Source: Jiangella muralis | GTDB taxonomy: Bacteria; Actinomycetota; Actinomycetes; Jiangellales; Jiangellaceae | Length of the DNA: 64,000 nt | Assembly (NCBI RefSeq): GCF_001270745.1 | Contig: NZ_KQ434756.1 | Location: 124,001 to 188,000, forward strand | Reading direction: 5' to 3' | Shown here: positions 42,689 to 51,120 of the stretch, one piece after another | How the letters are laid out: each line of letters opens with the position of its first letter | How positions within the stretch are numbered: position 1 is the first letter of the stretch | The notes under the pieces: model-generated | Database searches by the model: none | Told to the model about the DNA's origin: nothing | Seen by the model: only the letters and a program-made list of their open reading frames with translations | Translations under genes and position numbers: made by a program

Positions 42689-43875
42689 CCGCCCTACTGG
42701 AACGGGTGATCCCCGGGCCGGACGTCGACCGCGGCAAGGTCGCCCGGCTCACCGTCGCGCACGCCGGCGCCGACCTGTTCCAGGCCGCCGTGCCCGCGCT
42801 GATCCCGTTCTTCGTCGCCGAACGCGGCATGACCTACGCCGACGCCGGGCTGCTGGTGCTGGCCGGCAGCCTCGCGTCGTCGGTCATGCAGCCGCTGGCC
42901 GGCGTCGTCGGCGACCGCGTCCGGGCCGCGTGGCTGCAGCCGCTCGGGCTCGCCCTGACCGGCGGCGGGCTGCTGGCCGCGACAATGCTCGACTCGTTCG
43001 CCGCCATCGCCGTCGCGCTGCTGCTCGGCGGTCTCGGCGTCGCGATCTTCCACCCCGAGGCGTTCCGCGCGACCCGCGCCGCGGCCGCCGCCAGCCCCGG
43101 CGCCGCGCTGGGCGTGTTCGCGCTCGGCGGCAACATCGGCTTCGCGCTCGGCCCGTCGCTGGTCGTCCCGCTGGGCGTGGCGTACGGGATCGAGGCGGCC
43201 GGCGCGGTCGCCGTCATCCCGCTGGCCGGCGCGCTGCTGCTGGGCCGCGGTGTGCCGTCCGACCTCGCGGCTTCGGCCGACGACGCGACCGTGGCCGGTC
43301 CGGCGCCGAGCGACTGGCGCACGTTCGGGTTCGCGACGCTCGGCGCGACGGCAGCCGCGGGCGTGCTGTTCGGGCTGATGGCGTTCGCGCCGGTCTGGTT
43401 CGACGAGACGCTCGGCACCGGCGTCGGCCTGGGCAGCGCCGCCGTCACCGGCATGCTGCTGGCCGGCGCCGTCGGAACGTACGCGGCCGGCACCCTCGGC
43501 GACCGGCACGGGCGACGGCCGGTCGTGCTGGTGTCGGTGCTGGCGCTGGTCCCGCTGTCGGCGGTGCTGCCGCTGACCGGGCCGCTGCTGGCCGTCGTGC
43601 TGCTGATCGTGATCGGGCTGGTGATCGAGGGGATCTTCTACCCGCTGGTCATCGTCGCCCAGGACGGCCTGCCGCGGCACGCCGGGCTGGCGGCGGGGAT
43701 GGCGCTCGGGCTCAGCGTCGGCGTCGCGGCCGGCACCACCAGCCTGCTCGGCGTGCTCGTCGACGCGAACGGGCCGGTCGCCGCGCTCTGGGGCTGCGCC
43801 GTCATGGCCGTCGTCGCGTTGGCCGCCGGAGCGCTGGCCGTCCGCCGCCCTCCTCCCTCGCCCTCCCTCCCATGA
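42685..43875 (+). CDS. MFS transporter, fosmidomycin-resistance (FsrA)-like
   Basis: A 396-residue major-facilitator protein with twelve helices. It begins GKVARLTVAHAGADLFQAAV and has FHPEAFRATRAAA after TM4, the segment typical of Fsr-like exporters. The GTG start overlaps the TetR stop. Its own stop TGA (43873-43875) lies inside the palindromic element at 43870, which also supplies the stop of the convergent PHP gene. It is a probable drug or small-molecule exporter. Confidence 0.9.
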   Translation: MTALLERVIPGPDVDRGKVARLTVAHAGADLFQAAVPALIPFFVAERGMTYADAGLLVLAGSLASSVMQPLAGVVGDRVRAAWLQPLGLALTGGGLLAATMLDSFAAIAVALLLGGLGVAIFHPEAFRATRAAAAASPGAALGVFALGGNIGFALGPSLVVPLGVAYGIEAAGAVAVIPLAGALLLGRGVPSDLAASADDATVAGPAPSDWRTFGFATLGATAAAGVLFGLMAFAPVWFDETLGTGVGLGSAAVTGMLLAGAVGTYAAGTLGDRHGRRPVVLVSVLALVPLSAVLPLTGPLLAVVLLIVIGLVIEGIFYPLVIVAQDGLPRHAGLAAGMALGLSVGVAAGTTSLLGVLVDANGPVAALWGCAVMAVVALAAGALAVRRPPPSPSLP

Positions 43876-43925
43876 TCATCAACCTTTTGCGTTGTGATAG
43901 CAGCGCAAAAGGTTGATGATCATGG
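43870..43925. repeat. Palindromic element, copy 2; bidirectional terminator carrying two stop codons
   Basis: Perfect 22-base arms (43870-43891 and 43904-43925), core ATGATCATCAACCTTTTG, plus three inner pairs and a TGATAG loop. The stop codons of both convergent genes are in the stem. It shares its core with the element at 29153-29208. Confidence 0.85.
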
Positions 43926-44954
43926 GGCGCCGCGGCGGGTCCAGGCCAGCAGGTCGTCGACCGGCCAGGTGTTGACGATCCTCTCCAGCGGCACGCCGCA
44001 GGCGGCCGCGCGTTCGCACCCGTACGGCTGCCAGTCCAGCTGGCCGGGCGCGTGCGCGTCAGTGTCGAGCGCGAACGAACAGCCGGCCTCGACGGCCAGC
44101 CGGAGCAGCCGCTTCGGTGGGTCCAGCCGCTCCGGCCGCGAGTTGATCTCGACGGCGACGCCGAACCGTGCGCAGGCGGCGAACACGATCTCCGCATCGA
44201 ACGTCGACTCGGGCCGGGTGCCGCGCCCGCCCGTGATGAGCCGGCCGGTGCAGTGCCCGAGGATGTCCGTGTGCGGGTTGGCGATCGCCGTCACCATGCG
44301 CTCGGTCAGCTCGTCCGACGCCATGCGCAGCTTCGAGTGCACGCTCGCCACGACGACGTCGAGCCGCCCCAGCAGCTCGTCGGACTGGTCCAGCGAGCCG
44401 TCCTCGTTGATGTCGACCTCGATGCCGGTGAGGACGCGAATCCCTTCGCCCTTGTCGTTCAACTCGGCGACGACGTCGAGCTGTTGCCGCAACCGCTCCG
44501 GCGACAACCCGTTCGCGACCGTCAGCCGCGGCGAGTGGTCCGTCAGCGCCACGTACTCATGCCCCAGCCCGGCGGCGGCCCGGACCATCTCCGGGATCGG
44601 GCTGCCGCCGTCCGACCAGTCCGAATGCAGGTGCAGGTCGCCGCGCAGCGCCGCCCTGATCTCCGCACCGCCCTCCGCGACCGGCCGGCCGCCGGTCGCC
44701 TCCAGGCGGCGCAGGTACACCGGGACCTCACCGGCCAGCGCCTCGCTGATGACCGTCGCGGTCACCTTGCCGATGCCGGGCAGCTCGGTCAGCGTGCCCG
44801 CCTCCACCCGATCCACCAACTCCGCCAGCCCGACCTCGTCGACGGTGGCCGCGGCGGTCCGGAAGGCGCGCACCCGGTAGACGGGCTCGCGGGCCCGCTC
44901 CAGCAGGAACGCGATGCGCCGCATCAGGTCGCCCGGGGTGGGATCGGCAGTCAC
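43920..44954 (-). CDS. PHP domain protein with N-terminal Pol X-like helix-hairpin-helix
   Basis: A 344-residue protein. The N-terminus (RIAFLLERAREPVYRVRAFR) and the HhH motif LTELPGIGKVTATVISEAL resemble the 8-kDa domain of family X polymerases. The PHP phosphoesterase domain has GDLHLHSDWSDGG, ALTDHSPR, GIEVDI, VVASVHSK and DTDAHAPG, so its metal site is intact. The polymerase domain itself is absent. It may be a DNA-repair phosphoesterase. GTG 44954 is chosen by homology; the ribosome site is weak. Confidence 0.85.
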   Translation of the reverse strand: MTADPTPGDLMRRIAFLLERAREPVYRVRAFRTAAATVDEVGLAELVDRVEAGTLTELPGIGKVTATVISEALAGEVPVYLRRLEATGGRPVAEGGAEIRAALRGDLHLHSDWSDGGSPIPEMVRAAAGLGHEYVALTDHSPRLTVANGLSPERLRQQLDVVAELNDKGEGIRVLTGIEVDINEDGSLDQSDELLGRLDVVVASVHSKLRMASDELTERMVTAIANPHTDILGHCTGRLITGGRGTRPESTFDAEIVFAACARFGVAVEINSRPERLDPPKRLLRLAVEAGCSFALDTDAHAPGQLDWQPYGCERAAACGVPLERIVNTWPVDDLLAWTRRGAP

Positions 44955-44992
44955 GGACTCAGTCTCGCAGGGGCCGGTTCTGTCGCGGGTGA

Positions 44993-45886
44993 TCAGTACG
45001 GTGCCGGCCTGAACACGGCGGCGACGGCCTCGGCGAGGCGCCTGGCCGTGGAGCCGTCGGGTTCGCCGTGGTCGGGGTTGAACTCGGTGAGCACCAGGCC
45101 GGCACACCCGGGGTGGCGCACCATGACCGTCACCGCGCTCATCACCTGGGCCAGCGTGAGACCGCGGTACTGCGGCACGTCGGCGGCCGGGAGGTCCATG
45201 AAGTTGACGACGTCGACGTCCAAGTGAACGACGAACCGGCTGGTCACGGACGTGAGCGCGGCCAGCGCCAAGCCGGCAGTCGCGGCGGGGTCGGGCGCGA
45301 CCGACGCCGCCGGGAACCGCCAGCTGGGGACCCGCCCATGCACGTCCTCTTCGTCGTCGGCGTACCCGAAGAAGCAGATCTGGTCGGCGGTGAGCAGCGG
45401 GCGGCGCGGGCCGAAGCCGCTCAGCGCGGGCGCGGTGCCGGGGAGGTCGAGCAGGTGCGCGACGCCCATGCCGTCGGCGATCGGTTCGTGCGGATGGTCG
45501 GCCGGCGACTGGAGATCCTGCCCGCCGTCGACGTACACCAGGCCGACGTCCTGCCCGGCGGTGGCGAACGCGCTGACGACGGCGATGGTCAGCGTGCACT
45601 CGCCCCCGACGACGACCGGTGTCTCGCCTGTCTCGATGACGGCGGTGACGGCCGCGCGGGCGTCCTCGAGCACCTCCACCACGGCGTCGAGGTTGTTCGG
45701 CCTGCCGTCCGCCGGGTTCGCGGCCCAGCGCCGGACGGGGCGGTCGCCGTGATCGTGCACCTCGTGGCCGGTCTGCCGGAGCTGCTCGACCAGCCCGGCG
45801 GCCCGCAGCACCGCCGGCGCCTGCTCCTGACCTGGCCAGTGTGCCGCCACACTCGACGGCACACCGACCAACCCCAGCGTCGTCAT
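44993..45886 (-). CDS. Arginase/agmatinase-fold protein with altered metal ligands
   Basis: A 297-residue ureohydrolase-fold protein. The usual ligand motifs are changed: GGDH becomes GGECT, DAHxD becomes VDGGQDL, while HLDVDVVNF keeps both Asp of the third motif. Two metal-binding His are therefore lost, so catalysis as an arginase is doubtful. The substrate is unknown. It is transcribed with the PCD-VOC fusion upstream (4-bp gap between its start and that stop) and lies 38 bp from the PHP gene. Confidence 0.8.
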   Translation of the reverse strand: MTTLGLVGVPSSVAAHWPGQEQAPAVLRAAGLVEQLRQTGHEVHDHGDRPVRRWAANPADGRPNNLDAVVEVLEDARAAVTAVIETGETPVVVGGECTLTIAVVSAFATAGQDVGLVYVDGGQDLQSPADHPHEPIADGMGVAHLLDLPGTAPALSGFGPRRPLLTADQICFFGYADDEEDVHGRVPSWRFPAASVAPDPAATAGLALAALTSVTSRFVVHLDVDVVNFMDLPAADVPQYRGLTLAQVMSAVTVMVRHPGCAGLVLTEFNPDHGEPDGSTARRLAEAVAAVFRPAPY

Positions 45887-45890
45887 CGCA

Positions 45891-46586
45891 TCAGTCCCGC
45901 CCCTGCCACGTGCAGATGCAGATCTCGTTCCCCTCGGCGTCGGCCAGCACCCAGAACGCCGGCGCCCGTCCGTCGTTCACCAGCCGTCCGCCGGCGTCGA
46001 GCGCCGCCGCGAGCCGTCGATGTGCCTCGTCGTGCGGGACGCTGATGTCGAAGTGGATGCGGTTGCGCTGCGGCCGCGGCGCGTCCATCTGCTGGAACCA
46101 GAACGCCGGCCCTTGGCCGAGCGGGTCGACCAGCGCGTCCGCCGGACCGTCCAGCCCGGGCTCGTCGCCGTAGGCGAGCACCGCCTTCCAGAACGGCCGG
46201 ATCGCCTGGATGTCCACCGCGTCGATGGCGAGCTCCAGCGACTGCTCCGACCGCGGCCGCCCACCGACCGCTGGGTCGGCGTCGTGCCCGGCCGCCCGCA
46301 GCGCCGTCGTGATGCGCGCCGCCGCGTCGACGTCCACGCTGGTCACGTTCGCCAGCGCGGCGTCCTGCAGGCTGAGCAGCGCGCGTCCCGGCCGCAGGTC
46401 GGCCCGCAGGTGAGCGTCGGCCGCCGGACCCGCCGCGCGCACCGCCGTCGCCGCTACGTCGACCGCCTCGGCCGGCGACCCCACCGCGACGCCGGTGTGG
46501 AAGCGCGCCAGGAGGTACCGCCAGCCCAGGTGCTCGACGGCGGCCGACGCCTCCGGTCGCCGCAGCGGCCTCGCGGTGTCGTCCAT
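45891..46586 (-). CDS. Fusion of pterin-4a-carbinolamine dehydratase-like and VOC domains
   Basis: A 231-residue protein. The first 105 residues resemble a degenerate PCD/DCoH domain (LGWRYLLARFHTGVAVGSPA). Residues about 110-231 are a glyoxalase/bleomycin-type VOC domain with IHFDISVPHDEAHRRL and ending ADAEGNEICICTW, where the Glu may bind metal. The PCD His triad is not evident. The start is ATG 46586. The function is unknown; the pair with the arginase-like gene is suggestive only. Confidence 0.75.
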   Translation of the reverse strand: MDDTARPLRRPEASAAVEHLGWRYLLARFHTGVAVGSPAEAVDVAATAVRAAGPAADAHLRADLRPGRALLSLQDAALANVTSVDVDAAARITTALRAAGHDADPAVGGRPRSEQSLELAIDAVDIQAIRPFWKAVLAYGDEPGLDGPADALVDPLGQGPAFWFQQMDAPRPQRNRIHFDISVPHDEAHRRLAAALDAGGRLVNDGRAPAFWVLADAEGNEICICTWQGRD

Positions 46587-46626
46587 CCGGCCATGCTCGC
46601 ACGCGGGTCCGACAAGGTGGCGGGTT

Positions 46627-47898
46627 TCAGCCCTGGACCCCTGCGACGTCGTCGGCCGGGCCGCGGACGGCGGCGGCGAGGTCGGTCCGGAGGGCGAACG
46701 GCACGAACACCGCCAGTACGGCCACCGCGAGTACCGTCGCCGCCAAGAACGCCGTCCGCAGCCCCCACACCTCCGCGATGACGCCGGCCAGGGCCGCACT
46801 CGCCGGGATGACGCCCCAGCTGATCATCCGCGACGCGGAGTAGATGCGGCCGAGCAGCTCCGGCGGCGACAGGTTCTGCCGGATCGTCGCCGCGAGGATG
46901 CGCCAGATGCTCGACCCCGCTCCCGCGACGACGACACCGGCCGCGACCGCCCAGATGCCGGCGTCGAACGCCACCGGCGCCACGAACAGCACCGTCCCGA
47001 CGGCGTCGGCGATCATCAGGCGGGTGGTGCCGACCCAGCGACGCAGCGGCTCCACCAGCACCGACGCGATCAGCCCGCCGACCGCCATGCCGGTCAACAG
47101 CAGCCCGTACTGCGCGGCCGTCAGCCCCAGCGGACCCGGCTCGACGGCGTAGACGACGAGCAGCGAGACCGCTACCGCCCAGACGACGTTCATCGCGGCC
47201 GTGAAGAGCGTCAACGTCCGCACGATCGGCTGGCGCCAGAGGAACCGGAACCCGGCGACCAGCTCGCTCCCGCGCCGACGGCCGGCCGCCGGGTCGCTGG
47301 TAGCGGGCGCCGGCTGGGCGTGGCGCAGCGTCATCATGAGCACCCCGCCGACGGCGAGGACGTAGAGTGCCGCGCTGGCGCCGGTCGCCAGGGCCAGCGT
47401 CGCCCCCGCGAGCAGGCCGGCGAGCGGCGGCCCGGCCAGCTGGTTCGTCACGTTGATGGTCGCCTCGATGCGCGCGTTCGCCCGGCCGCGGCCGACCGGC
47501 TCGACGACGAGTGGAATGGTCGAGGTCAGGGCGGTGTCGACCAGCGTCTCGGCGACGCCGAGCAGAGCCGCCGCGACGAGGATCAGCGGCAGCGACAGCG
47601 CATCGGCCAGGAACGCGGCCGTGACCCCGCCCAGCACCAGCCCGCGCAGCGCGTTCACGGTGCCGAGCAGCGCCCGCCGGTCCACGCGGTCCACGATCAA
47701 GCCGGCGTGCAGCCCGAACACCGGCCACGCCAGGGTGAGCGCCGCCGTCACCGCCGCGACGCCGCCCGCCGACGCGCCGACGGCAATGGCCAGCAGCGGC
47801 AGCACGAACAGCGCCATGCCGTCGCCGAGGTTGGCCGCGCCGGTCCCGAACCACAGCCCGTTGAACGATCGGCCGAGCGACACCGGCAGCACGCGCAT
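46627..47898 (-). CDS. MFS transporter, likely drug exporter
   Basis: A 423-residue major-facilitator protein with about twelve helices, of the MFS_3/tetracycline-like group (FGLHAGLIVDRVDRRALL after TM2). The start ATG 47898 (MRVLPVSLGRSFNGLW) is chosen because earlier in-frame starts (47916, 47964) fall inside the repeated TTCTCACC boxes. It is divergent from the CGNR regulator and probably controlled by it. Confidence 0.88.
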   Translation of the reverse strand: MRVLPVSLGRSFNGLWFGTGAANLGDGMALFVLPLLAIAVGASAGGVAAVTAALTLAWPVFGLHAGLIVDRVDRRALLGTVNALRGLVLGGVTAAFLADALSLPLILVAAALLGVAETLVDTALTSTIPLVVEPVGRGRANARIEATINVTNQLAGPPLAGLLAGATLALATGASAALYVLAVGGVLMMTLRHAQPAPATSDPAAGRRRGSELVAGFRFLWRQPIVRTLTLFTAAMNVVWAVAVSLLVVYAVEPGPLGLTAAQYGLLLTGMAVGGLIASVLVEPLRRWVGTTRLMIADAVGTVLFVAPVAFDAGIWAVAAGVVVAGAGSSIWRILAATIRQNLSPPELLGRIYSASRMISWGVIPASAALAGVIAEVWGLRTAFLAATVLAVAVLAVFVPFALRTDLAAAVRGPADDVAGVQG

Positions 47899-47899
47899 C

Positions 47900-47983
47900 G
47901 GCTTCTCACCCTTCATTGGCGTTTCACTGGTTGCAGTTCTGTCACATGGCTTCTCACCTGTCAACGCCCAATGAACGGTGAGA
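47900..47983. promoter_or_regulatory. Multi-copy operator region between MFS and CGNR genes
   Basis: TCTCACCCTTCATTGG (47904-47919) is the inverted copy, 15 of 16 bases, of CCAATGAACGGTGAGA (47968-47983). GGCTTCTCACC also occurs directly at 47900-47910 and 47948-47958. Three copies of one box in a divergent spacer point to cooperative binding, most likely by the CGNR protein. Confidence 0.65.
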
Positions 47984-47989
47984 TATTCT
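47984..47989 (+). promoter_or_regulatory. -10 element TATTCT of the CGNR gene (leaderless)
   Basis: TATTCT lies 6 bases before ATG 47996 and abuts the operator arm at 47983. No ribosome site is present. Confidence 0.5.
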
Positions 47990-47995
47990 GTTCAC

Positions 47996-48568
47996 ATGAC
48001 CGAGGTCGAACTGGTCGGCAACGCACTCTGCCTCGACTTCGCCAACTCCACCAACTGGCGGCCGGTCGCCCAGCGTGACTGGCTGGCATCGCCGGCAGGG
48101 GCCGTGACCTGGGCGCGCGCCGTTGGGCACCCCGTCGACGACGATCCGAGCCTGCGGTTCACGCTCCCGGTCGCCCGAGACCTGCGCGAGGCCGTGTTCC
48201 GCGTGTTCCAGCCGCTGGCGCACGGCGAGCGCCCCTCGCCCGACGACCTCGACATCGTCCACGCGGCGTACGCCGAAGGGGTCGCGCGCGGCCGGTTCGT
48301 CGACGACGGCGCGACGTTCCGGCTGTCGTGGACGGATCCGCAGACGCTGCGGGTGCTGCTCTGGGACGTGGCGGCGTCCGCCGTCGGGCTGCTCACGCAG
48401 GGACCCCTGCATCGCCTGGGCGAATGCGCTTCGTGTCCCTGGCTGTTTCTCGACACCAGCAAGAACGGCCGGCGCCGGTGGTGCAGCATGGCCACCTGCG
48501 GCAGCCGCGACAAGGCCCGCCGCTACCACGCCGCGCACGGCCCCGGCGGTGAGGCCGAGCGGCCATGA
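47996..48568 (+). CDS. ABATE/CGNR zinc-finger transcriptional regulator
   Basis: A 190-residue protein. The N-terminal ABATE domain is marked by LVGNALCLDFANS. The C-terminal CGNR zinc finger has CASCPWLFLDTSKNGRRRWC and MATCGSRDKARRY, giving four Cys (here CGSR for CGNR). This family is thought to bind DNA in stress and antibiotic-linked loci. It is divergent from an MFS gene, with three operator-like boxes between. Its TATTCT box predicts a leaderless message. Confidence 0.92.
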   Translation: MTEVELVGNALCLDFANSTNWRPVAQRDWLASPAGAVTWARAVGHPVDDDPSLRFTLPVARDLREAVFRVFQPLAHGERPSPDDLDIVHAAYAEGVARGRFVDDGATFRLSWTDPQTLRVLLWDVAASAVGLLTQGPLHRLGECASCPWLFLDTSKNGRRRWCSMATCGSRDKARRYHAAHGPGGEAERP

Positions 48569-48631
48569 GGCGGGAGGGCGGCGGCGTCCGCGGATCCGGC
48601 CCGGGGCCGACTGGGAAGGTCGAGTGTGCGT

Positions 48632-48667
48632 GGTCATGGGCCGGCGCTCGCACGCCGGCCCATGACC
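48632..48667. terminator. Bidirectional terminator hairpin
   Basis: GGTCATGGGCCGGCG (48632-48646) pairs perfectly with 48653-48667 around a 6-base loop, between the convergent CGNR and carboxypeptidase genes. Confidence 0.8.
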
Positions 48668-48698
48668 GCGGAGGGTCGAAAGCTGCTGACCTACGGCG

Positions 48699-50066
48699 TC
48701 ACGGGCGCGCCTGGTGGAACTCGCGGCGGCACTCCTTGAGGTCGACGGTGACGGTCTCGCCGAGGTCGACGTTGACGGGGACGGTCTGGAGGACGGTGCC
48801 GTCGGGGCGTTCGCAGGTCAGGATCCACGGCTCTTCGTAGAACCCGGTCTGGAATCCGTGGATCCCGTCCTCCTGGTACGCCGGGATCGGCCGGTACGAC
48901 GGGTTCACGGCCCACTCGAACTTGCCGTTCCGCCCGAGCGTGAGGTCCGACGTCAGCGTGGTCGTGAACGACGACGGCCGGGTGGCTCCGTCCGGCTGGG
49001 CGTAGGGGCTGGTGTACATGTCGAACGCCTTGGTGATGCGCAGCACGGCGCCCTTCGGCCCCTTGCCGTCGATGACGGCGTACTGGTCGGGGTCGGCGGC
49101 GGTCTCGAGCATCGTCAGCATCGCCTCACGGTGCTCGTCGTACACGTCGAGCACCTGCGTCCCATACGTCCGCGCGACGCCGGCGTCTGGGCAGGTCTCG
49201 GAGGTCAGCGCGAGCCCGCGGGTGGCGTAGTAGGCCCAGTCGATCGCCTCGCCGGTCGTCTCGTAGTCCTCCGCCGACGGCAGCGCCTTGTATCCCGGGC
49301 CGTAGATCGACGCGACCTCGGACGCGAGCGCGTGCAGCCGGTCGACGTCCTGGGCGGGGCCGGCGGCGAGCTGCAGCGGCGGGTACAGGACGACTTGGAT
49401 GCAGGTGTGCTGGGTGTTGAACACGACCGCCTGCCGGGTCGACAGCAGCCACTCGATGTTCCGCGCCTCCGGCTCCGACCACGCCGCGGCGCCACCGGTG
49501 GAGATGGGCAGCCAGCCCAGTCCGTAGTTGCGGTTCATGTCGACGTTGGTGTCGGTCTGGCGGCGCCCGCGCACGAACCCGTCGACGTTGACGATCGGCA
49601 CGACGACGACGCGGGCGCGGTCGAGCAGCCGGGTGACCTCGCGGTCGCCGGCGGCGGCACGCTGGACGAGGTCGATGGCGAACTCCATGGTCAGCTCGCC
49701 GCTCGGGAACTCGTTGCCGTGGTGCATGCCGACGTCCACGAAGGTCGGTTTGCCGTCGTCGGCGTTGACGTTGGTGCTGATCTCGACGCCGCGGACGGTG
49801 CGCCCGGACGTCGTCGGGAAGGGCAGCGTGATCGGTTTGACGAGGTCGGGGTGGTCGGCGACCAGTTCGGCCAGGTCGGCCTCGTAGTCGGCCAGCGTCC
49901 GGTAGGCGGTGTTGCCGCTGGGCAGGTCGGCGGCCGTGGTGGACGGCGCCGACTGCGACGCCGCGCCTACAGCTGTGGGGACGGCGAGCGCGGGGACGGC
50001 CAGGACGGCGGCCGCGGCCAGCATGACAGTGCGACGACTCGAACGGGAGTGACCGGTACGTCTCAT
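48699..50066 (-). CDS. Secreted M14 family zinc carboxypeptidase
   Basis: A 455-residue exported metallopeptidase. The signal MRRTGHSRSSRRTVMLAAAA has an RR pair, so Tat export is possible. Zinc ligands are His116 and Glu119 (HGNE) and His220 (NTQHTC), with MNRNYG for substrate carboxylate binding and Glu290 (LTSETCPD) as catalytic base. A C-terminal beta domain of about 120 residues follows. ATG 50066 is preferred to GTG 50072 because AGAGG is then spaced 9 bases. It probably trims extracellular peptides. Confidence 0.92.
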   Translation of the reverse strand: MRRTGHSRSSRRTVMLAAAAVLAVPALAVPTAVGAASQSAPSTTAADLPSGNTAYRTLADYEADLAELVADHPDLVKPITLPFPTTSGRTVRGVEISTNVNADDGKPTFVDVGMHHGNEFPSGELTMEFAIDLVQRAAAGDREVTRLLDRARVVVVPIVNVDGFVRGRRQTDTNVDMNRNYGLGWLPISTGGAAAWSEPEARNIEWLLSTRQAVVFNTQHTCIQVVLYPPLQLAAGPAQDVDRLHALASEVASIYGPGYKALPSAEDYETTGEAIDWAYYATRGLALTSETCPDAGVARTYGTQVLDVYDEHREAMLTMLETAADPDQYAVIDGKGPKGAVLRITKAFDMYTSPYAQPDGATRPSSFTTTLTSDLTLGRNGKFEWAVNPSYRPIPAYQEDGIHGFQTGFYEEPWILTCERPDGTVLQTVPVNVDLGETVTVDLKECRREFHQARP

Positions 50067-50102
50067 GAACACGTTCCTCTCCGCAGAACCGACAGGGGCA
50101 GA

Positions 50103-50124
50103 AACCAGTCAAGATCGACTGGTT
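50103..50124. repeat. Inverted repeat AACCAGTC-N6-GACTGGTT
   Basis: Eight-base arms in the 176-bp divergent spacer between the carboxypeptidase and DUF4190 genes. It could be an operator for either gene or a leader hairpin of the carboxypeptidase. Confidence 0.4.
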
Positions 50125-50242
50125 CGCACTGAGGTTATCGTTTCGTGACGTTTCGCACGAGGTATGGCATGTTACGTTGCGGGGCCGCTCGGCAACGCGC
50201 CGCGGGCCGGCTTGAGTCCGGGCCCGGCGCTACCGTCCGTGC

Positions 50243-51043
50243 ATGTCCGAGCCCGAGGCGCCGACCCCGCCAGCCGAGCGGAATCCCTACGCCGCGCCCA
50301 CCCCCGGGCCGCCGTCGTACGACGAGCACCGCGCCACCGCCGCACGCGAGCCGATGCGGTACGCCTACGCCGGCCCGCATGACGGCCCGCCGAGCCCATG
50401 GCCGGTCACGCCGCCACCGGAACGCGTGCCGGGCACGAGCGGCATGGCCGCCGCGGCACTGGTGTTCGGCATCATCGGCGGCATCCCGCTGGCGATCATC
50501 TTCGGCGTCATCGCCCTCGGCCGGACGGCGAACGGCCGCCAGCAGGGCCGCGGGCTGGCCATCGCGGGCCTGATCTGCGCCGGCGTCTGGCTGGCGGGCC
50601 TCGCGACGGCCGGCGTCTACGCCGCGGTCAGCGAGCCGGACCGCGACGACGCCGGCCAGATCACCGAGGAGGGCTCGCTGTCGGCCTTCGACGTCGAGAT
50701 CGGCGACTGCGTCAACGGCGTACGCGACATCGAGGTCGACAGTTACGTCACGTCGCTGCCGGCCGTCCCGTGCACCGAACCGCACGAGGGCGAGGTGTAC
50801 GCACGGTTCGACCTCACCGGCGACGCCCACCCCGGCGCCGACGGCGTCCTTGCCCAGGCCGACCAGCGTTGCGCCGACGCGCTGTACACGTACTCGACGC
50901 ACGCCTACGACGACCCGAACGTCGGCCTCTTCTACCTCTACCCCGACGAGCGCGCCTGGCCGCGGGACCGCTCGGTGGTCTGCATCGCCGTCGCCATCGA
51001 GGGGACGCTCACCGGCAGCCTCGCGGAGCGGACGGGCACCTGA
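50243..51043 (+). CDS. DUF4190 / septum-formation-domain membrane protein
   Basis: A 266-residue protein. A Pro-rich cytoplasmic head of about 70 residues leads to two helices with AALVFGIIGGIPLAIIFGVI and GLAIAGLICAGVWLAGL (DUF4190 pattern), then an extracellular domain beginning EGSLSAFDVEIGDCVN with paired Cys (GDCVNG, VPCTEPHEGEVYA), as in the septum-formation family. The function in this family is poorly known; cell-envelope work is likely. There is no clear ribosome site. Confidence 0.78.
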   Translation: MSEPEAPTPPAERNPYAAPTPGPPSYDEHRATAAREPMRYAYAGPHDGPPSPWPVTPPPERVPGTSGMAAAALVFGIIGGIPLAIIFGVIALGRTANGRQQGRGLAIAGLICAGVWLAGLATAGVYAAVSEPDRDDAGQITEEGSLSAFDVEIGDCVNGVRDIEVDSYVTSLPAVPCTEPHEGEVYARFDLTGDAHPGADGVLAQADQRCADALYTYSTHAYDDPNVGLFYLYPDERAWPRDRSVVCIAVAIEGTLTGSLAERTGT

Positions 51044-51064
51044 CAGAGCGGCTTGCGATCTGAG

Positions 51065-51083
51065 TTAGGTTAGGCAAACCTAG
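51065..51083. promoter_or_regulatory. Iron box TTAGGTTAGGCAAACCTAG (IdeR/DmdR type)
   Basis: Matches the actinobacterial IdeR/DmdR1 consensus (TTAGGTTAGGCTAACCTAA) at 17 of 19 positions. It lies 37 bp before the first siderophore gene, so the operon should be repressed by Fe(II)-IdeR. Confidence 0.88.
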
Positions 51084-51120
51084 TTGACTCCAGATCATTC
51101 TCTGTGAAAGGACCGCGCCC

